A stretch of 64,000 nt of DNA, taken from positions 139,283,241 through 139,347,240 of the forward strand of contig CM043945.1 of the NCBI GenBank assembly GCA_014529385.2. The letters run 5' to 3'. Source of the DNA: Adiantum capillus-veneris (Eukaryota; Streptophyta; Polypodiopsida; Polypodiales; Pteridaceae). Positions 31,735-41,238 of this stretch are shown here, piece after piece (position 1 is the first letter of the stretch; each line of letters starts with the position of its first letter). The notes beneath the pieces are model-generated. The model saw nothing but the letters and a program-made list of their open reading frames with translations, was not told the DNA's origin and ran no database searches. Both the position numbers and the translations under genes were made by a program.

Positions 31735-33378
31735 TTGCTACCCCGTTGCGTGCATGCTTTGAAAAAAAATTCAACTTGTGGCTTCATTAGAATATGCCCG
31801 CCTCTAGGATCATAGGGAAAACATAAGAATTTCCCAATAGTAGAACATAAGTAGAAATTGGCCCATAACCTGTAATGATCACCACCTGGATCATATGGCA
31901 TAGAAGTCAACCTCTCCAGACCACGAACAAATCCACCTAGATCAAATGGAATATCCATCAATTGGCTTGCACCATGCATATAAACCTCTGCGCTTGGATC
32001 AAACGCTAGTAGGAATTCCCCTATATCATAGGGTAACACCAAATCCCATAAATCATTAGGCATCATTAGATACTTCCATATCCCTTGTGTAGCCTGCTCT
32101 GCCAATGGTTGATCATCAATTACAGGTAGGAGCATTGATAATGCAGCTTCATCCTCTTGAGAACTAAAATTTTGGTCCTGCTCATCCGAGTCCATGAGTG
32201 CCCCGGAATAACTCTCTTCATAGATTCCCTTTTTGGTACATACCCAAAATCTAGTAGAACCTCATCCAACAATTGCATAAGTTCCTCATCAGCTGCATCA
32301 AGAAAAACTTGCGTATGCACAAAATCAGGTTACTCACTGCCATTAACATTCATAACTATAAATCCTTCCAAAGCTTCGTCCAATAAACTCATAAGCTCTA
32401 GGTCCACCACTTTAGAATAATTTTCTACCCTGCACATCTCAGGTAGCAAACTCGGCTTTTCACATATGGCATGCGCAACACTAGCCATACCTGCTATAAT
32501 GTGATCTTGAATCTGATCTTCCTCATCCAAGTATTTTTGAACTTCTATAGCACAAAGCTCAACATGATCATGGAAAACTACCCAATCTATATGATCAACA
32601 TAATGATCCCAACCATAGGCAACGCCAAGAGATTGCACGTGATCATGCATCCCCTCTGAATCAGCACCACCAAATTGGGAATCAATTTTCCACATTGTGT
32701 CCCGTGCATCACCAAATCTTGATAAAGAAGGTGTACACACCCCCTCAAAGTCATCACCTTGTGGAGCTTCACACACATTTGCGTGAACATTGAGGCCTAT
32801 GAAATCCAGTGTATCCAAACCCTGTAGATGCTCATGAACAACTACACCCTGTGATCCCTCATGTGTAGACACCTGTGAATCTTCATGCCTTTCGCAACCC
32901 TGTAAGTCTTCATCTTCAACCTTCATCATGAAATTTGCAATCCCCAGCTTTGCACAGACTGCCAAAAAACTTCTTCATCATCTTGAACCTGTAATAACCT
33001 TCCATCCTCAAGCAAACACTCATCAATAGCAGCGTCAATCTTAGACTAAATCTGATTGCAAACCTCCATATAAATAGGCACATTATCACAATTCTCATCA
33101 TCTTCATACATGCTTGGTTCCCATCTTTCACGGATAACAGCAGCTTTAAACTTGCTCCAGATATGTAGATGGTGTTGCTAAAGCTCCTGAACGCGCTCAA
33201 TAAAATCTAGAATCACAAACCTGTCAAACTTTAGAATCTGGTTATCGTTTAGCACCCCATGCAGCTCTAGCTCCTCTTCATAGCACTGCAAGTAACCTGC
33301 ACGATCATAGCCATCAAAAATTCCGTGTTGCTCAAAAACCGAGCATTTGGCATTTTCAAGTGCCAATTGCTCCACCAT
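31735..33378 (-). pseudogene. Decayed acidic protein gene of unknown origin inside the LARD-like element
   Basis: Minus-strand frames chain together as 33378-32930, 32965-32200 and 32195 to about 31735. They join through two frameshifts and about three stops, which suggests an ancestral protein near 550 residues in the gag position. The product is rich in Asp and Glu and has no zinc knuckle or pol motif, so it is not Gag-like. Two internal repeats are visible: ELMSLLDEALEGF and ELMQLLDEVLLDF, and five [P/A][YF]D[PIL] units (PYDIGEF, AFDPSAE, PFDLGGF, PYDPGGD, PYDPRGG). I do not recognise the family. It may be a captured host gene or a lineage-specific accessory frame. Confidence 0.45.
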
Positions 33379-33667
33379 CTCTCGCTTCCAGCTTTCTGTC
33401 TCTTTTAATTCCCTTTTTGCTATTGCTGACTTTCATACTTGAAATTTTTCTCGTTTGTTCTGCTCTGGAAATCCACCTAGTTCATCTTTTGCAGAGTGCT
33501 GCGATTCCCAGTTCCGAACTTTCAAACCGGTACCAAAATTTTGGTGCATAAATTGCACTTAATTTGTATACTGTTGGTGCAAAACAGCCGTCATTAGCCC
33601 TATAATTTATTGCATCTCTTTCACCTAGCTTGTCACCATGTCTAGCTCTATCTATCCCGGTCAATTT

Positions 33668-33683
33668 CACATCGGGTTCACCA
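33668..33683 (-). other. Primer-binding site of the LARD-like element
   Basis: TGGTGAACCCGATGTG on the minus strand, three bases inside the 5' LTR, closely matching Gypsy-2. Confidence 0.8.
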
Positions 33684-33686
33684 AAT

Positions 33687-35594
33687 TGTCGGAGTGCACG
33701 GTTCTCCAGGGTTGACCAGGAAAGCATCGGGCCTTTGGCTATGGACGAGAGCTTAGCACGCATTCAAATTAGGATAACAGAGTGAAGATAGATGTATTCA
33801 ATAGGTTAATACACATAATACTGAAGATTCAAAAGATTAGAGAGAGAAGACTGCAAATAAGAACGATAAGTATTGATTTGATGAAGAAAAAAAGCTTCAA
33901 AACTCAAGAGCTGTGGTACAACAGATACACTATAAGAATTCTAGCTACACTTTTACAATCGAGTTGCATACGCCCGCTTGGTATGCCTTTCGAACTGCAA
34001 TCCTCGCCTCAGAATTCTTCCCCAAGCTGCCCCACCATCCCGTTTCCTCCTGCTCTGGCTTCTCCAATTGCTCTCAAGCAGAAGGACTCCCTTTTGCTCC
34101 AGCAGGTTTCCCCCCAAAAGCTCTCCCCAAAGTGCTTGAAGATTTTACCCCCCCTCAAAAAAAACCAACCGAACCTAAAGGAGCCCAACCTTTGCTTAGT
34201 GAAAAATATCCCTTTTATAGAGGTCTAAATCTCCAAAAAAGGAAAAAAATGGAGCTCACTTGCCCGTGCACTTCTCTTTGAGATCCTTTTGGCATTAGAT
34301 TTTCATTGCTTGCACTTGTCTCATAGTCCACTTCTGGTAACTCTTTGCATGGTGCACACATGGCTTTGTCCGCCCAATTCGGTCGCCCACTTCCTCCTTG
34401 AACTCTTCCTCCGCTGCTTGCTGTGGGAGCCCTCCCCTATCCGGCATTAGCGACATCACTATTTGGGGGGGGGGGTTTCTCCCTTCAAATGAGTTTGTTT
34501 GATTGAACGAACGGGATCAACCCCCGACAGGAAGCCACATCACCAATCTCACAATGCCGCGAGTGGGCTCTAATTTCTACCGTGATGCCACTAGGTGGCC
34601 AAAACGGCCACATGCACCACCAAGCGCCCATGCATAGAGCCACGACCTCTCATACACAACGCCACACACAGCGCCGATGAGAGGCCGCCATAGCCTTGCT
34701 TAAGGGAGACCTCCCTCACGCCTTCACATGCCTAACGGGTCATATACTCCAACAGCCAGCTGGTTCAAAGACCCCGCATGTGGGTTTTATTTTGTGCCAC
34801 GTGGCAGCCTGAAGCCCCTTGAGCCTCCAAGGCATTTGAAAAATTTTAAAAACACCTCCATAAAAATCCCAAATTCCAGCCTCTTTGAACCTGTAGCACT
34901 TCCCTGCTCACATACTCAATGATTGAGCAGTCTATTGAGCTCAGTGGGAAGAACTCCTTGCCGGCCCCGAACCACATGGACCTCCTCACACTTTGGTCGT
35001 AATGTGCAAACAATGCGTGCAAAAATCCAAACAAAACATCTGAAACTCCGCTTTCATTGTCAACTGCCAAATTTTACTTCCAATAACTCCCCATTCCGAG
35101 CTTCGATTGGGGTTATGTCAATTCCTTCTAGCTCCACATGAGGCCTACTATCATCGAGAACCTTGGCGAGGCCAAAAAAATGCCAGATGGCACGTTCTCC
35201 AATGCAATCAAGTGGGCACAAACTCGACCTCTGGCAAAACTTTGACTGCTAGTAACTTGACATCCGGGACTGAGATTGCCGATTTGAGAGGACCAATCGG
35301 CTCCACAAATCAAGCACTATGCATTTATCACTTCAAATCACTTTTGACCATCTGTCCCTAGTTGCCCTGTCCGTCTCAGATCTGCAACCACTTCCAGCTT
35401 TAAAATTTCATTCAATCTTCACCTGTCAGCCCAATTGGCTCACTTTGAGGCACTTTTGATCTAAAAAACCCACCTAATGCATACATTCCAATCATTTCCT
35501 GATATCAAGGCAGAATCTAGCCCAAATCAGTAATTTAGCAAAAACCTTGAAAATGTAGGTAGAGCCTTGTCTTTCACCCCGTGCCGGCACGACA
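33687..35594 (-). repeat. 5' LTR of the LARD-like element
   Basis: Starts TGTCGTGCCGG at 35594 and ends CACTCCGACA at 33687 on the minus strand. A TATAAAAGGG box lies at 34210-34219. Confidence 0.88.
34210..34219 (-). promoter_or_regulatory. TATA box, 5' LTR of the LARD-like element
   Basis: TATAAAAGGG on the minus strand, at the position equivalent to 30177-30187. Confidence 0.6.
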
Positions 35595-35616
35595 GCGTCC
35601 AGGTATGTCATTAACA

Positions 35617-35937
35617 TGATCACAAACACATGAACACATTAATAACATTGAGTGATCACATTTCAAAATACGTGATCACGTTAAATATTCATGTGAAGTT
35701 TTCTTAACCTATAGAAATCATCCAATTTGATAAGCCCACTCAAATATTTTCATTTCCAAGTAGGCTCAATCTAGGGTTCACATGCCTTCCTAGTAAGCCC
35801 ATTGAAAAAAAAATACTCCTATGGGGTTTTGGTTGGTTGCCACATCACCACTTACTAGATTTTGTTGTGATCACGTTAATTGTGATTATGTGAATGTGAT
35901 AATAAACATTGTGATCACATGAAATTTCACTTGATCA
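35617..35937. repeat. Cluster of TGATCA palindromes, possible fold-back repeat
   Basis: TGATCA occurs at 35617, 35653, 35673, 35868, 35912 and 35932. The two outer groups (three sites each) are roughly mirror-arranged, with ACATGATCA-like ends and GTGATCACGTTAA inner sites. This suggests an old element with imperfect inverted ends. Confidence 0.45.
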
Positions 35938-36363
35938 TGTAAATATTAAATCCCTGTATAATGCGTCTTTTGAATTTTTTGACTTGCTTCCCATGCAATT
36001 GTAGGAAGTCAATGTGAGGGGTTTTGATGCATCTTTATCATGTACTCCACAACTCTTTCCATGTCCATAAACTAAATCAAAAGAAATTCCAACTCAAGAA
36101 GTAGGAACATATGTGGTGCTTGTGTCCGAACTTGCAGAAAGTATGTAGAAAAATGCTTCTAGATATTTTCGAACTTTTTCAAGTAGCTTTTTCCCCACAC
36201 TTTAGCTCCAAAAGGAAGAATCGGTGTCACCAATGTGTAAAAAAAGGTACTTCTTGAGAATACAAAATTTAAAACTCCTCGCATTACACATGTTCTCAAT
36301 GCATAATATCCTCTCTTCCTAGCTTAAATGAGTTGAAATTTGAAGCGATCTTTTTGAGGGATC

Positions 36364-36478
36364 TTTGGAGTGAGCTTTTTTAAGATATTTATCAACTCAT
36401 CAAATCTTTAAAAAAAGCTCGCTCCAAAACGCTTGCTTCAAAAAGCTCACTCTAAACAAAGTTTTTTAAGTGAGCTTC
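36364..36478. repeat. Inverted-repeat cluster built on AGTGAGCTT
   Basis: Arms 36364-36385 and 36405-36428 are near-complementary (TTTGGAGTGAGCTTTTTTAA versus its complement with short differences). A second pair, AAGCTCACT and AGTGAGCTT, follows within 36443-36478. It resembles part of a fold-back or MITE-type element. Confidence 0.5.
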
Positions 36479-36503
36479 TATAGAGAGCCTTTTTTCCTCT
36501 CTA

Positions 36504-36540
36504 CCCCCCCCCCCCCCCCCCCCCCCTCTCTCTCTCTCTC

Positions 36541-36601
<61 letters not shown>

Positions 36602-36802
36602 CCCCTCTTTCCTCCCTCTATCTCCTCTTTTTCACTCCCCTTCTGCCTCTTCCTACCTCTCCCTATCTCTATTTCTCTTTATCTCTCTCTACTCCCACTC
36701 CTTCAATATCTCTCTCTTGCTCTCCCTTCCTCTTCTTCTTCTCTCCCCTTCTCTCTTTCTTCGTCTCCCCCGCCCCCCCTGTCTCTCTGTCTCTCTCTAC
36801 AC
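36504..36802. repeat. Poly(C) and (CT)n pyrimidine tract
   Basis: 23 consecutive C (36504-36526), then a nearly pure CT run to about 36594, then imperfect pyrimidine-rich DNA to about 36802. The frame across it is low-complexity and not a gene. Confidence 0.95.
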
Positions 36803-36889
36803 CTCACAATACAGACAGACTACTACAAATAAAAGAATGCTCCAAATAAGCCTCTCTTTGAACACTATGGAAACATACTAATGGAAAAT

Positions 36890-37012
36890 TTTATAGGTAG
36901 ACTTACTATATTTGAAGGTTTTTTACATAAAACTTTATAATTTTTCTCACCTTAAAATAAATAAACAAAAATTTATATGAGGAATTAATAACACCAAACC
37001 TAGGTTTTACTC
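36890..37012 (-). repeat. Short interspersed repeat, inverted copy
   Basis: On the minus strand this reads AAAACCTAGGTTTGGTGTTA ... AAGGTGAGAAAA ... AACCTTCAAAT, similar to the copies at 60213-60403 and 60806-61012. The + strand LINE is inserted just beyond it. Confidence 0.5.
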
Positions 37013-37014
37013 AA

Positions 37015-37026
37015 CGACATCCATGA
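37015..37026 (+). repeat. LINE target-site duplication, 5' copy
   Basis: GACATCCATGAT, repeated at 58981-58992 after the LINE poly(A). Confidence 0.88.
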
Positions 37027-37143
37027 TCAAAAATCACAAATACAATCCCCCCGGCCCTCCTCCAAAATTTCATGAATCTTGGTTTTTAAGATCCAAAGTG
37101 GTGGAGAACCCTAGCTATGGCGTAGCGATGGCTTAGGCTTTTG
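37027..37143 (+). other. LINE 5' end and ORF1 start region
   Basis: The 117-bp segment between the target duplication and Copia-A includes a C-rich stretch and ATG codons near 37117 and 37127. Joining 37143 to 42827 across the insertion restores a continuous reading into ORF1. Confidence 0.65.
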
Positions 37144-37334
37144 TGAAGGAGTACGAGCGGAAGTGCAACGCGAGAGAGAGTGCGAGAAGAAGAGCACAAC
37201 GATATGGTGAACTCGCTCTACTGTAATGTGTAGAGCATAGTGAGTTCTTATTAGGTTTTTACAAAAGAATATGTGTACATACCTGCGGCCCGCCCACTTA
37301 CCTGGGCGACCACATTGGGATTTATACCCCAACA
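37144..37334 (-). repeat. Copia-A 3' LTR
   Basis: Starts TGTTGGGG at 37334 on the minus strand and ends CTCCTTCA at 37144. Confidence 0.95.
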
Positions 37335-37345
37335 ACCTCCCACTT
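37335..37345 (-). other. Copia-A polypurine tract
   Basis: AAGTGGGAGGT on the minus strand directly before the 3' LTR. Confidence 0.8.
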
Positions 37346-37423
37346 AAAGTCCAATGTGGTACTTTAAGTGTGAGAGAAGCTACTATACAAGCTAATATAC
37401 AAGAGATGTAGAGAAGTGATGTA

Positions 37424-37783
37424 CTACCCTACACCTAACTGCTTGCGAAAATGCGCAAAGCTCTCTGAGGGAAGTCCTTTTGTAAGTAGATCAGCAGGAT
37501 TTTCTGTGGTGTGAAATTTGACAAGCTGAAGTTGCTTATCCTCGAGCATTTCCCTGATGAAATGATACTTCACATCCACATGCTTTGTCTTTGAGTGATA
37601 AACTGGATTGCGAGCCAATTGTATAGCACTTTGACTATCACAATATAACACATGCATCTCTTCTTTGATTCCCAAATCTGTTACTAGTCGATTAAGCCAA
37701 ATTGATTCTTTGCATGCCTCTAATGCTGCAACATATTCAGCCTCTGTAGTAGATTGTGTTACAAGATGGTGGAGCAGTATCAT
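37424..37783 (-). CDS. Copia-A RNase H, C-terminal part
   Basis: QSTTEAEYVAALEACKE carries the catalytic Glu, VLYCDSQSAIQLARNP carries an Asp, and TKHVDVKYHFIRE and NPADLLTKGLP complete the Copia RNase H pattern through to the end of pol. The N-terminal half of the domain (FTDSDYAGDLDNRRSTSGY) is in the upstream frame. An inverted duplication at about 37768-37894 separates the halves and destroys the domain. Confidence 0.88.
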   Translation of the reverse strand: MILLHHLVTQSTTEAEYVAALEACKESIWLNRLVTDLGIKEEMHVLYCDSQSAIQLARNPVYHSKTKHVDVKYHFIREMLEDKQLQLVKFHTTENPADLLTKGLPSESFAHFRKQLGVG

Positions 37784-37894
37784 GGCGTTCTAGATTACAA
37801 GATTGGCTGGTGGAGCAGTATCATGGCGTTCTAGATTACGATATGTATTACAATCTTGTAATCTAGAACGCCATGATACTGCTCCACCAGCCAA
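37768..37894. repeat. Fold-back triplication within Copia-A RNase H
   Basis: A segment of about 35 bp coding for AGGAVSWRSRLQD occurs in inverted orientation at 37768-37805 and 37802-37839 relative to the functional copy at 37857-37894. The arms 37802-37839 and 37857-37894 are complementary over 38 bp around a 17-bp loop. Confidence 0.9.
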
Positions 37895-39529
37895 TGTAAA
37901 GACATACCCTGACGTAGACCTTCGGTTGTCTAAGTCACCTGCATAATCTGAGTCCGTAAAACCCTTTACACTTAGCTCCTGACTCCCATAGCATATATGC
38001 ATACTCTTTGTAGCTTTCAGGTATCTCAATATTCCTTTCACTGCCTCCCAATGTTTCTTGCCTGGGTTTGACATGTATCGACTTACTACTCCCACTGCAA
38101 ATGCAATGTCTGGGCGAGTAGCAATTATTGCATACATCAAACTACCCACTGCAGACGCATATGGAATCTTATCCATTTCAGCCTGTTCTTCCTCAGACAG
38201 AGGACAATCTTGTTTGCTAAGTTTCACATATGGTGGCAATGGAACGCTCAGTGCCTTTCCCTTCTCCATATTGAAACGTTGCAAAACCTTGTCCATATAC
38301 TCTGTTTGAGATAACCAAATCAACTTCTTTGATCTGTCTCTCTCAATGCACATACCAAGTATATGACTTGCCTCACCCATGTCTTTCATGTCAAACGATT
38401 TTGCCATCTTTGACTTCAAAGCTGGAATTTCTTCCAAGTGCTTTCCAGCAATCAACATGTCATCCACATACAAAATAAGGATCAGCCAACTACCATCCTT
38501 AGCTTTCTTTGTATATAGACAGTGATCAAACTCACTACGTTTGTAGCCTTGAGAAAGCATAAACTTGTGGAATTTATGGTACCATGCCCTTGGTGATTGT
38601 TTTAAGCCATAAAGACTCTTTAACAACTGGCATACCCAATCTTCCTTGCCTTTCTCAACAAACCCTTTTGGCTCCTGCATGTAAATTTCCACATCTAAAT
38701 CACCATGCAAGAACGCTGTCTTGACATCCATTTGGTGCAACACCAAATCTAATATGGCAACCAATGCAAGAAAGCATCTCAATGTAGTCATCTTGACCAC
38801 CGGAGAGAAGAATTCATCAAAGTCAATGTCTTGTTCTTGCTTAAAGCCCTTGGCAACAAGCCTTGCTTTGCACTTTGGCTGACTATCATGAGCGGTGATC
38901 TTATACCTATAAACCCATTTACAAGGTAGAGCCTTTTTGCCCTGTGGTAATTTAACTAGCTTCCATGTCTTGTTTTTATGCAAAGCTGTCATCTCTGACT
39001 GCATGGCCAATTGCCAATTCCCGGAGTCCTTCATTTGCATTGCTTCCTTGTAACATGAAGGCTCATTGCAATCAGTCAACATGACATAGTTCATAGATGG
39101 AACAAACCTATCAGGAGGTCGCATGACACGTCCAGATCTACGCAAAATAGGTGGCTCAGGCTCAGCCACAACCTGTGGTTCCAATCTATCCTGTCGTTGC
39201 TCCTCTTGAGCCCTGACATTTTGTCTTGCACGTGCAGGTCCATCTTCTTGGAAGACAACTCTTCTAATCTCCTCAACCCTCTCTGGTTTAGAATGATATT
39301 TGGATTCATTAAAGTGAACATCATTGCTGCGGACAACCTTTCTAGATTCGGGATCCCAAAGTCTGTACCCCATCTCACCAGAATTACCATAGCCTACAAA
39401 GATGCACTTTCTACTTTTTGGCTCAAGTTTGTTCCTAAATTCCTTTGGAACGTGAGTATATGCCTCACAGTCAAAGACTCTGAGATGCTTGTATGAGGGC
39501 ATTTTGCCTGACCATACCATCTCTGGCAC
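37790..39529 (-). CDS. Copia-A integrase C-terminus and reverse transcriptase
   Basis: A 579-codon frame. It begins in the integrase C-terminal region (MPSYKHLRVFDCEAYTHVPK, KCIFVGYG, GYRLWDPES). A charged linker ends in PPDRFVPSMNYVMLTD, followed by reverse transcriptase: CKWVYRYK, CKARLVAKGFKQ, MDVKTAFLHGDLD, SLYGLKQSPRAWY and catalytic ILYVDDMLIAG. RNase H starts at GFTDSDYAGDLDNRRSTSGYVF, and the last residues run into the fold-back duplication. The reverse transcriptase itself looks intact. Confidence 0.92.
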   Translation of the reverse strand: MPEMVWSGKMPSYKHLRVFDCEAYTHVPKEFRNKLEPKSRKCIFVGYGNSGEMGYRLWDPESRKVVRSNDVHFNESKYHSKPERVEEIRRVVFQEDGPARARQNVRAQEEQRQDRLEPQVVAEPEPPILRRSGRVMRPPDRFVPSMNYVMLTDCNEPSCYKEAMQMKDSGNWQLAMQSEMTALHKNKTWKLVKLPQGKKALPCKWVYRYKITAHDSQPKCKARLVAKGFKQEQDIDFDEFFSPVVKMTTLRCFLALVAILDLVLHQMDVKTAFLHGDLDVEIYMQEPKGFVEKGKEDWVCQLLKSLYGLKQSPRAWYHKFHKFMLSQGYKRSEFDHCLYTKKAKDGSWLILILYVDDMLIAGKHLEEIPALKSKMAKSFDMKDMGEASHILGMCIERDRSKKLIWLSQTEYMDKVLQRFNMEKGKALSVPLPPYVKLSKQDCPLSEEEQAEMDKIPYASAVGSLMYAIIATRPDIAFAVGVVSRYMSNPGKKHWEAVKGILRYLKATKSMHICYGSQELSVKGFTDSDYAGDLDNRRSTSGYVFTLAGGAVSWRSRLQDCNTYRNLERHDTAPPANLVI

Positions 39530-39564
39530 TGAATCCTTCTACAAAACCTTGCTAGGAGATCTAT

Positions 39565-40260
39565 TTACAAGATGAACAGCTGTTGATACAGCTTCAGCCC
39601 AAAACCCATTTGGCACTGTGCATTAGACAACATACTTCTGACCTTCTCTTGTATGGTCCTATTCATCCTCTTAGCAACACCATTTTGAGGAGGATCGTAA
39701 GGAGCAGTAAGTTCACGTTTTATACCTTTTGACTCACAAAAGTCCTGAAAGGCCTTTGAAACATACTCTCCACCATTGTCAGTGCGTAAGCATTTAAGCT
39801 TCTTGCCACTCTGATTCTCCACAAGTGTCACAAACGTTTTGAAAACACTAAACGCTTCATCCTTGTGCTTGAGAAAGTAGACCCATACTTTTCTCGAGTA
39901 ATCATCTATAAATGTCATAAAGTAAGAAGCTCCCCCTAGAGATAGGTTAGGCATAGGTCCACACAAATCACTATGAACAAGTGCCAACTGTGTATCTCTT
40001 CTACTGCTTCTATGCTTATGTGGCTGCTGTGTTTGCTTACCATACAGACGATGTTCACAGAATTCAAAATCATTAAATGAAAAGCCAGGCAAATAACCAG
40101 AACGAGACAAGATTTCCATTCCCTTCTTGGACATATGTCCTAACCGGCTATGCCACAAAGAAACGTTCGGCTGCTTGGTTACATTGATTACATTTTTAGA
40201 GACATTTGATACATAAATCATGTAAAGTCCTCCAGACTTTACTCCATGTGCTACTGTCAT
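39565..40260 (-). CDS. Copia-A pre-integrase and integrase core
   Basis: SLWHSRLGHMSKKGM and the CX2C-type knuckle (FCEHRLYGKQ, in which the second Cys is replaced) form the zinc-binding region. The core shows LVHSDLCGPM (Asp 1), FIDDYSRKVWVYF and LRTDNGGEY (Asp 2). At NGVAKRMNRT the catalytic Glu expected after Ala is Lys. The stop after LFIL separates it from the next frame, so this integrase would be inactive. Family and position are unambiguous. Confidence 0.9.
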   Translation of the reverse strand: MTVAHGVKSGGLYMIYVSNVSKNVINVTKQPNVSLWHSRLGHMSKKGMEILSRSGYLPGFSFNDFEFCEHRLYGKQTQQPHKHRSSRRDTQLALVHSDLCGPMPNLSLGGASYFMTFIDDYSRKVWVYFLKHKDEAFSVFKTFVTLVENQSGKKLKCLRTDNGGEYVSKAFQDFCESKGIKRELTAPYDPPQNGVAKRMNRTIQEKVRSMLSNAQCQMGFGLKLYQQLFIL

Positions 40261-40287
40261 AGAACCCTTGGATATCTTCCAAATGTT

Positions 40288-40530
40288 CTATCCAAAAATG
40301 GTGACATAGCCAGCATCATCAAGTAAACCTGTGCTGATCAAGCTCTTTGTAATTGCGGGAACATGTCTCACATTCTTCAGCGTGAAAGAAGAGCCATTCT
40401 GAAACTTCAATTGAACATCTCCAACACCTAAGATCTCACATGTCTGCCCATTGCCTAGCCGAACATGATCTTTAGTGGTCACATAATAAGTAAACCACTC
40501 CTTGTTGGAGACACATGAAGTGATGCCCCT
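40288..40530 (-). pseudogene. Copia-A protease region
   Basis: IIDSGASLHVSP near 40500-40530 holds the Asp-Ser-Gly-Ala active site. RLGNGQTCEILGVGDVQLKF, SFTLKNVRHVPAITKSLIS and LDDAGY follow and match the usual segment between active site and pre-integrase. Stops lie just upstream of the active site and near 40460. Confidence 0.8.
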
Positions 40531-40541
40531 GAGTCTATAAT

Positions 40542-41156
40542 CTAGTCACTCAGTGCATTTCCATCAGATGCTGTAAGAAGAGCCGAGTCACTCAGTGCAT
40601 TTCCATCAGATGCTGTAAGAAGAGCCGAGTCCATTGAATTCTTCAAGAAGTAGATGTCTCCTGACACTAAACTGTCATCCTCTGCAACAGTGTTTGTCAC
40701 ATTTATTTCTTGAATCTTCACTGAGGACTTGTTCTTCTCACCATGGTCTTCAGCTTTCTCTTTGCCTTTTTCTGCTTTCCATTCTCTGCAGTCTCTTTTC
40801 ATGTGACCCTTCTTGCCACAATGGTAGCCTTCTATGTCACTCTTGCCTTTAGCACTGCGGGACTTGCTACGAGACTGATTCCTCTTTCCACCTTTGTACT
40901 TTTCTTTGGTCCTTCCCCTGACAACTAAGGCTGTTCCTTTGCCTTTGTCCATTGTCTTTCTATTGGTTTCTTCAGTAAGCAAACTTCCATCTACACCTAC
41001 TATGTTCAAACCATCTGGAGGTGCAGAATTACTCAAAGTTGTGCGAAAAGTGTCCCAACTTTCCGAAAATGTGATCAACAGGAACATAGCTCTAACAGGT
41101 TCATCAAACTTGACACCTTTGAGCTGACAACTGACTATAGATTGTGTTGAATTCAT
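40542..41156 (-). CDS. Copia-A Gag, C-terminal part with defective zinc knuckle
   Basis: QLKGVKFDEPVRAMFLLI and LPESWD-like sequence (FSESWDTFRTTLSN) belong to the UBN2-type Copia gag. A basic stretch RSKSRSAKGKSD precedes the knuckle GYHCGKKGHMKRDC, in which the first Cys is Gly. The frame ends in two tandem 14-residue units DSALLTASDGNALS, encoded by a 42-bp duplication near 40543-40631. Confidence 0.85.
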   Translation of the reverse strand: MNSTQSIVSCQLKGVKFDEPVRAMFLLITFSESWDTFRTTLSNSAPPDGLNIVGVDGSLLTEETNRKTMDKGKGTALVVRGRTKEKYKGGKRNQSRSKSRSAKGKSDIEGYHCGKKGHMKRDCREWKAEKGKEKAEDHGEKNKSSVKIQEINVTNTVAEDDSLVSGDIYFLKNSMDSALLTASDGNALSDSALLTASDGNALSD

Positions 41157-41238
41157 CCAGATGATTGGACATAGGTGTCCCTTCTTTCATCTTCAAGTCA
41201 ACAAGATTCTTAAGCCAGTATACCTGTGAAGCTGCACT

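Larger units (their letters stand above)
29657..35594 (-). mobile_element. Non-autonomous large LTR element related to Gypsy-2 (LARD-like)
   Basis: Direct repeats of 1997 bp (29657-31653) and 1908 bp (33687-35594) flank 2.0 kb of internal DNA. On the minus strand the LTR begins TGTCGTG and ends TCCGACA. Flanks are GTGT and GCGT, close to a 4-bp target duplication with one change. The sequence around the polypurine tract matches Gypsy-2 at 46 of 47 bases. The primer site shares TTTGGTGAACCCGA, and the TATA box TATAAAAGGG is the same. No gag or pol is present. LTRs are clearly diverged, so the insertion is much older than Gypsy-2. The inference is mobilisation in trans by Gypsy-2-type proteins. 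Confidence 0.88.

Noticed and set aside
32330-32965. Possible Gag in the LARD-like element
   Set aside because: The frame is strongly acidic and has no capsid pattern or zinc knuckle, so it is listed as unknown rather than gag.
36470-36832. 120-codon frame rich in Ser, Leu and Pro
   Set aside because: It is a translation of the poly(C)/(CT) tract.
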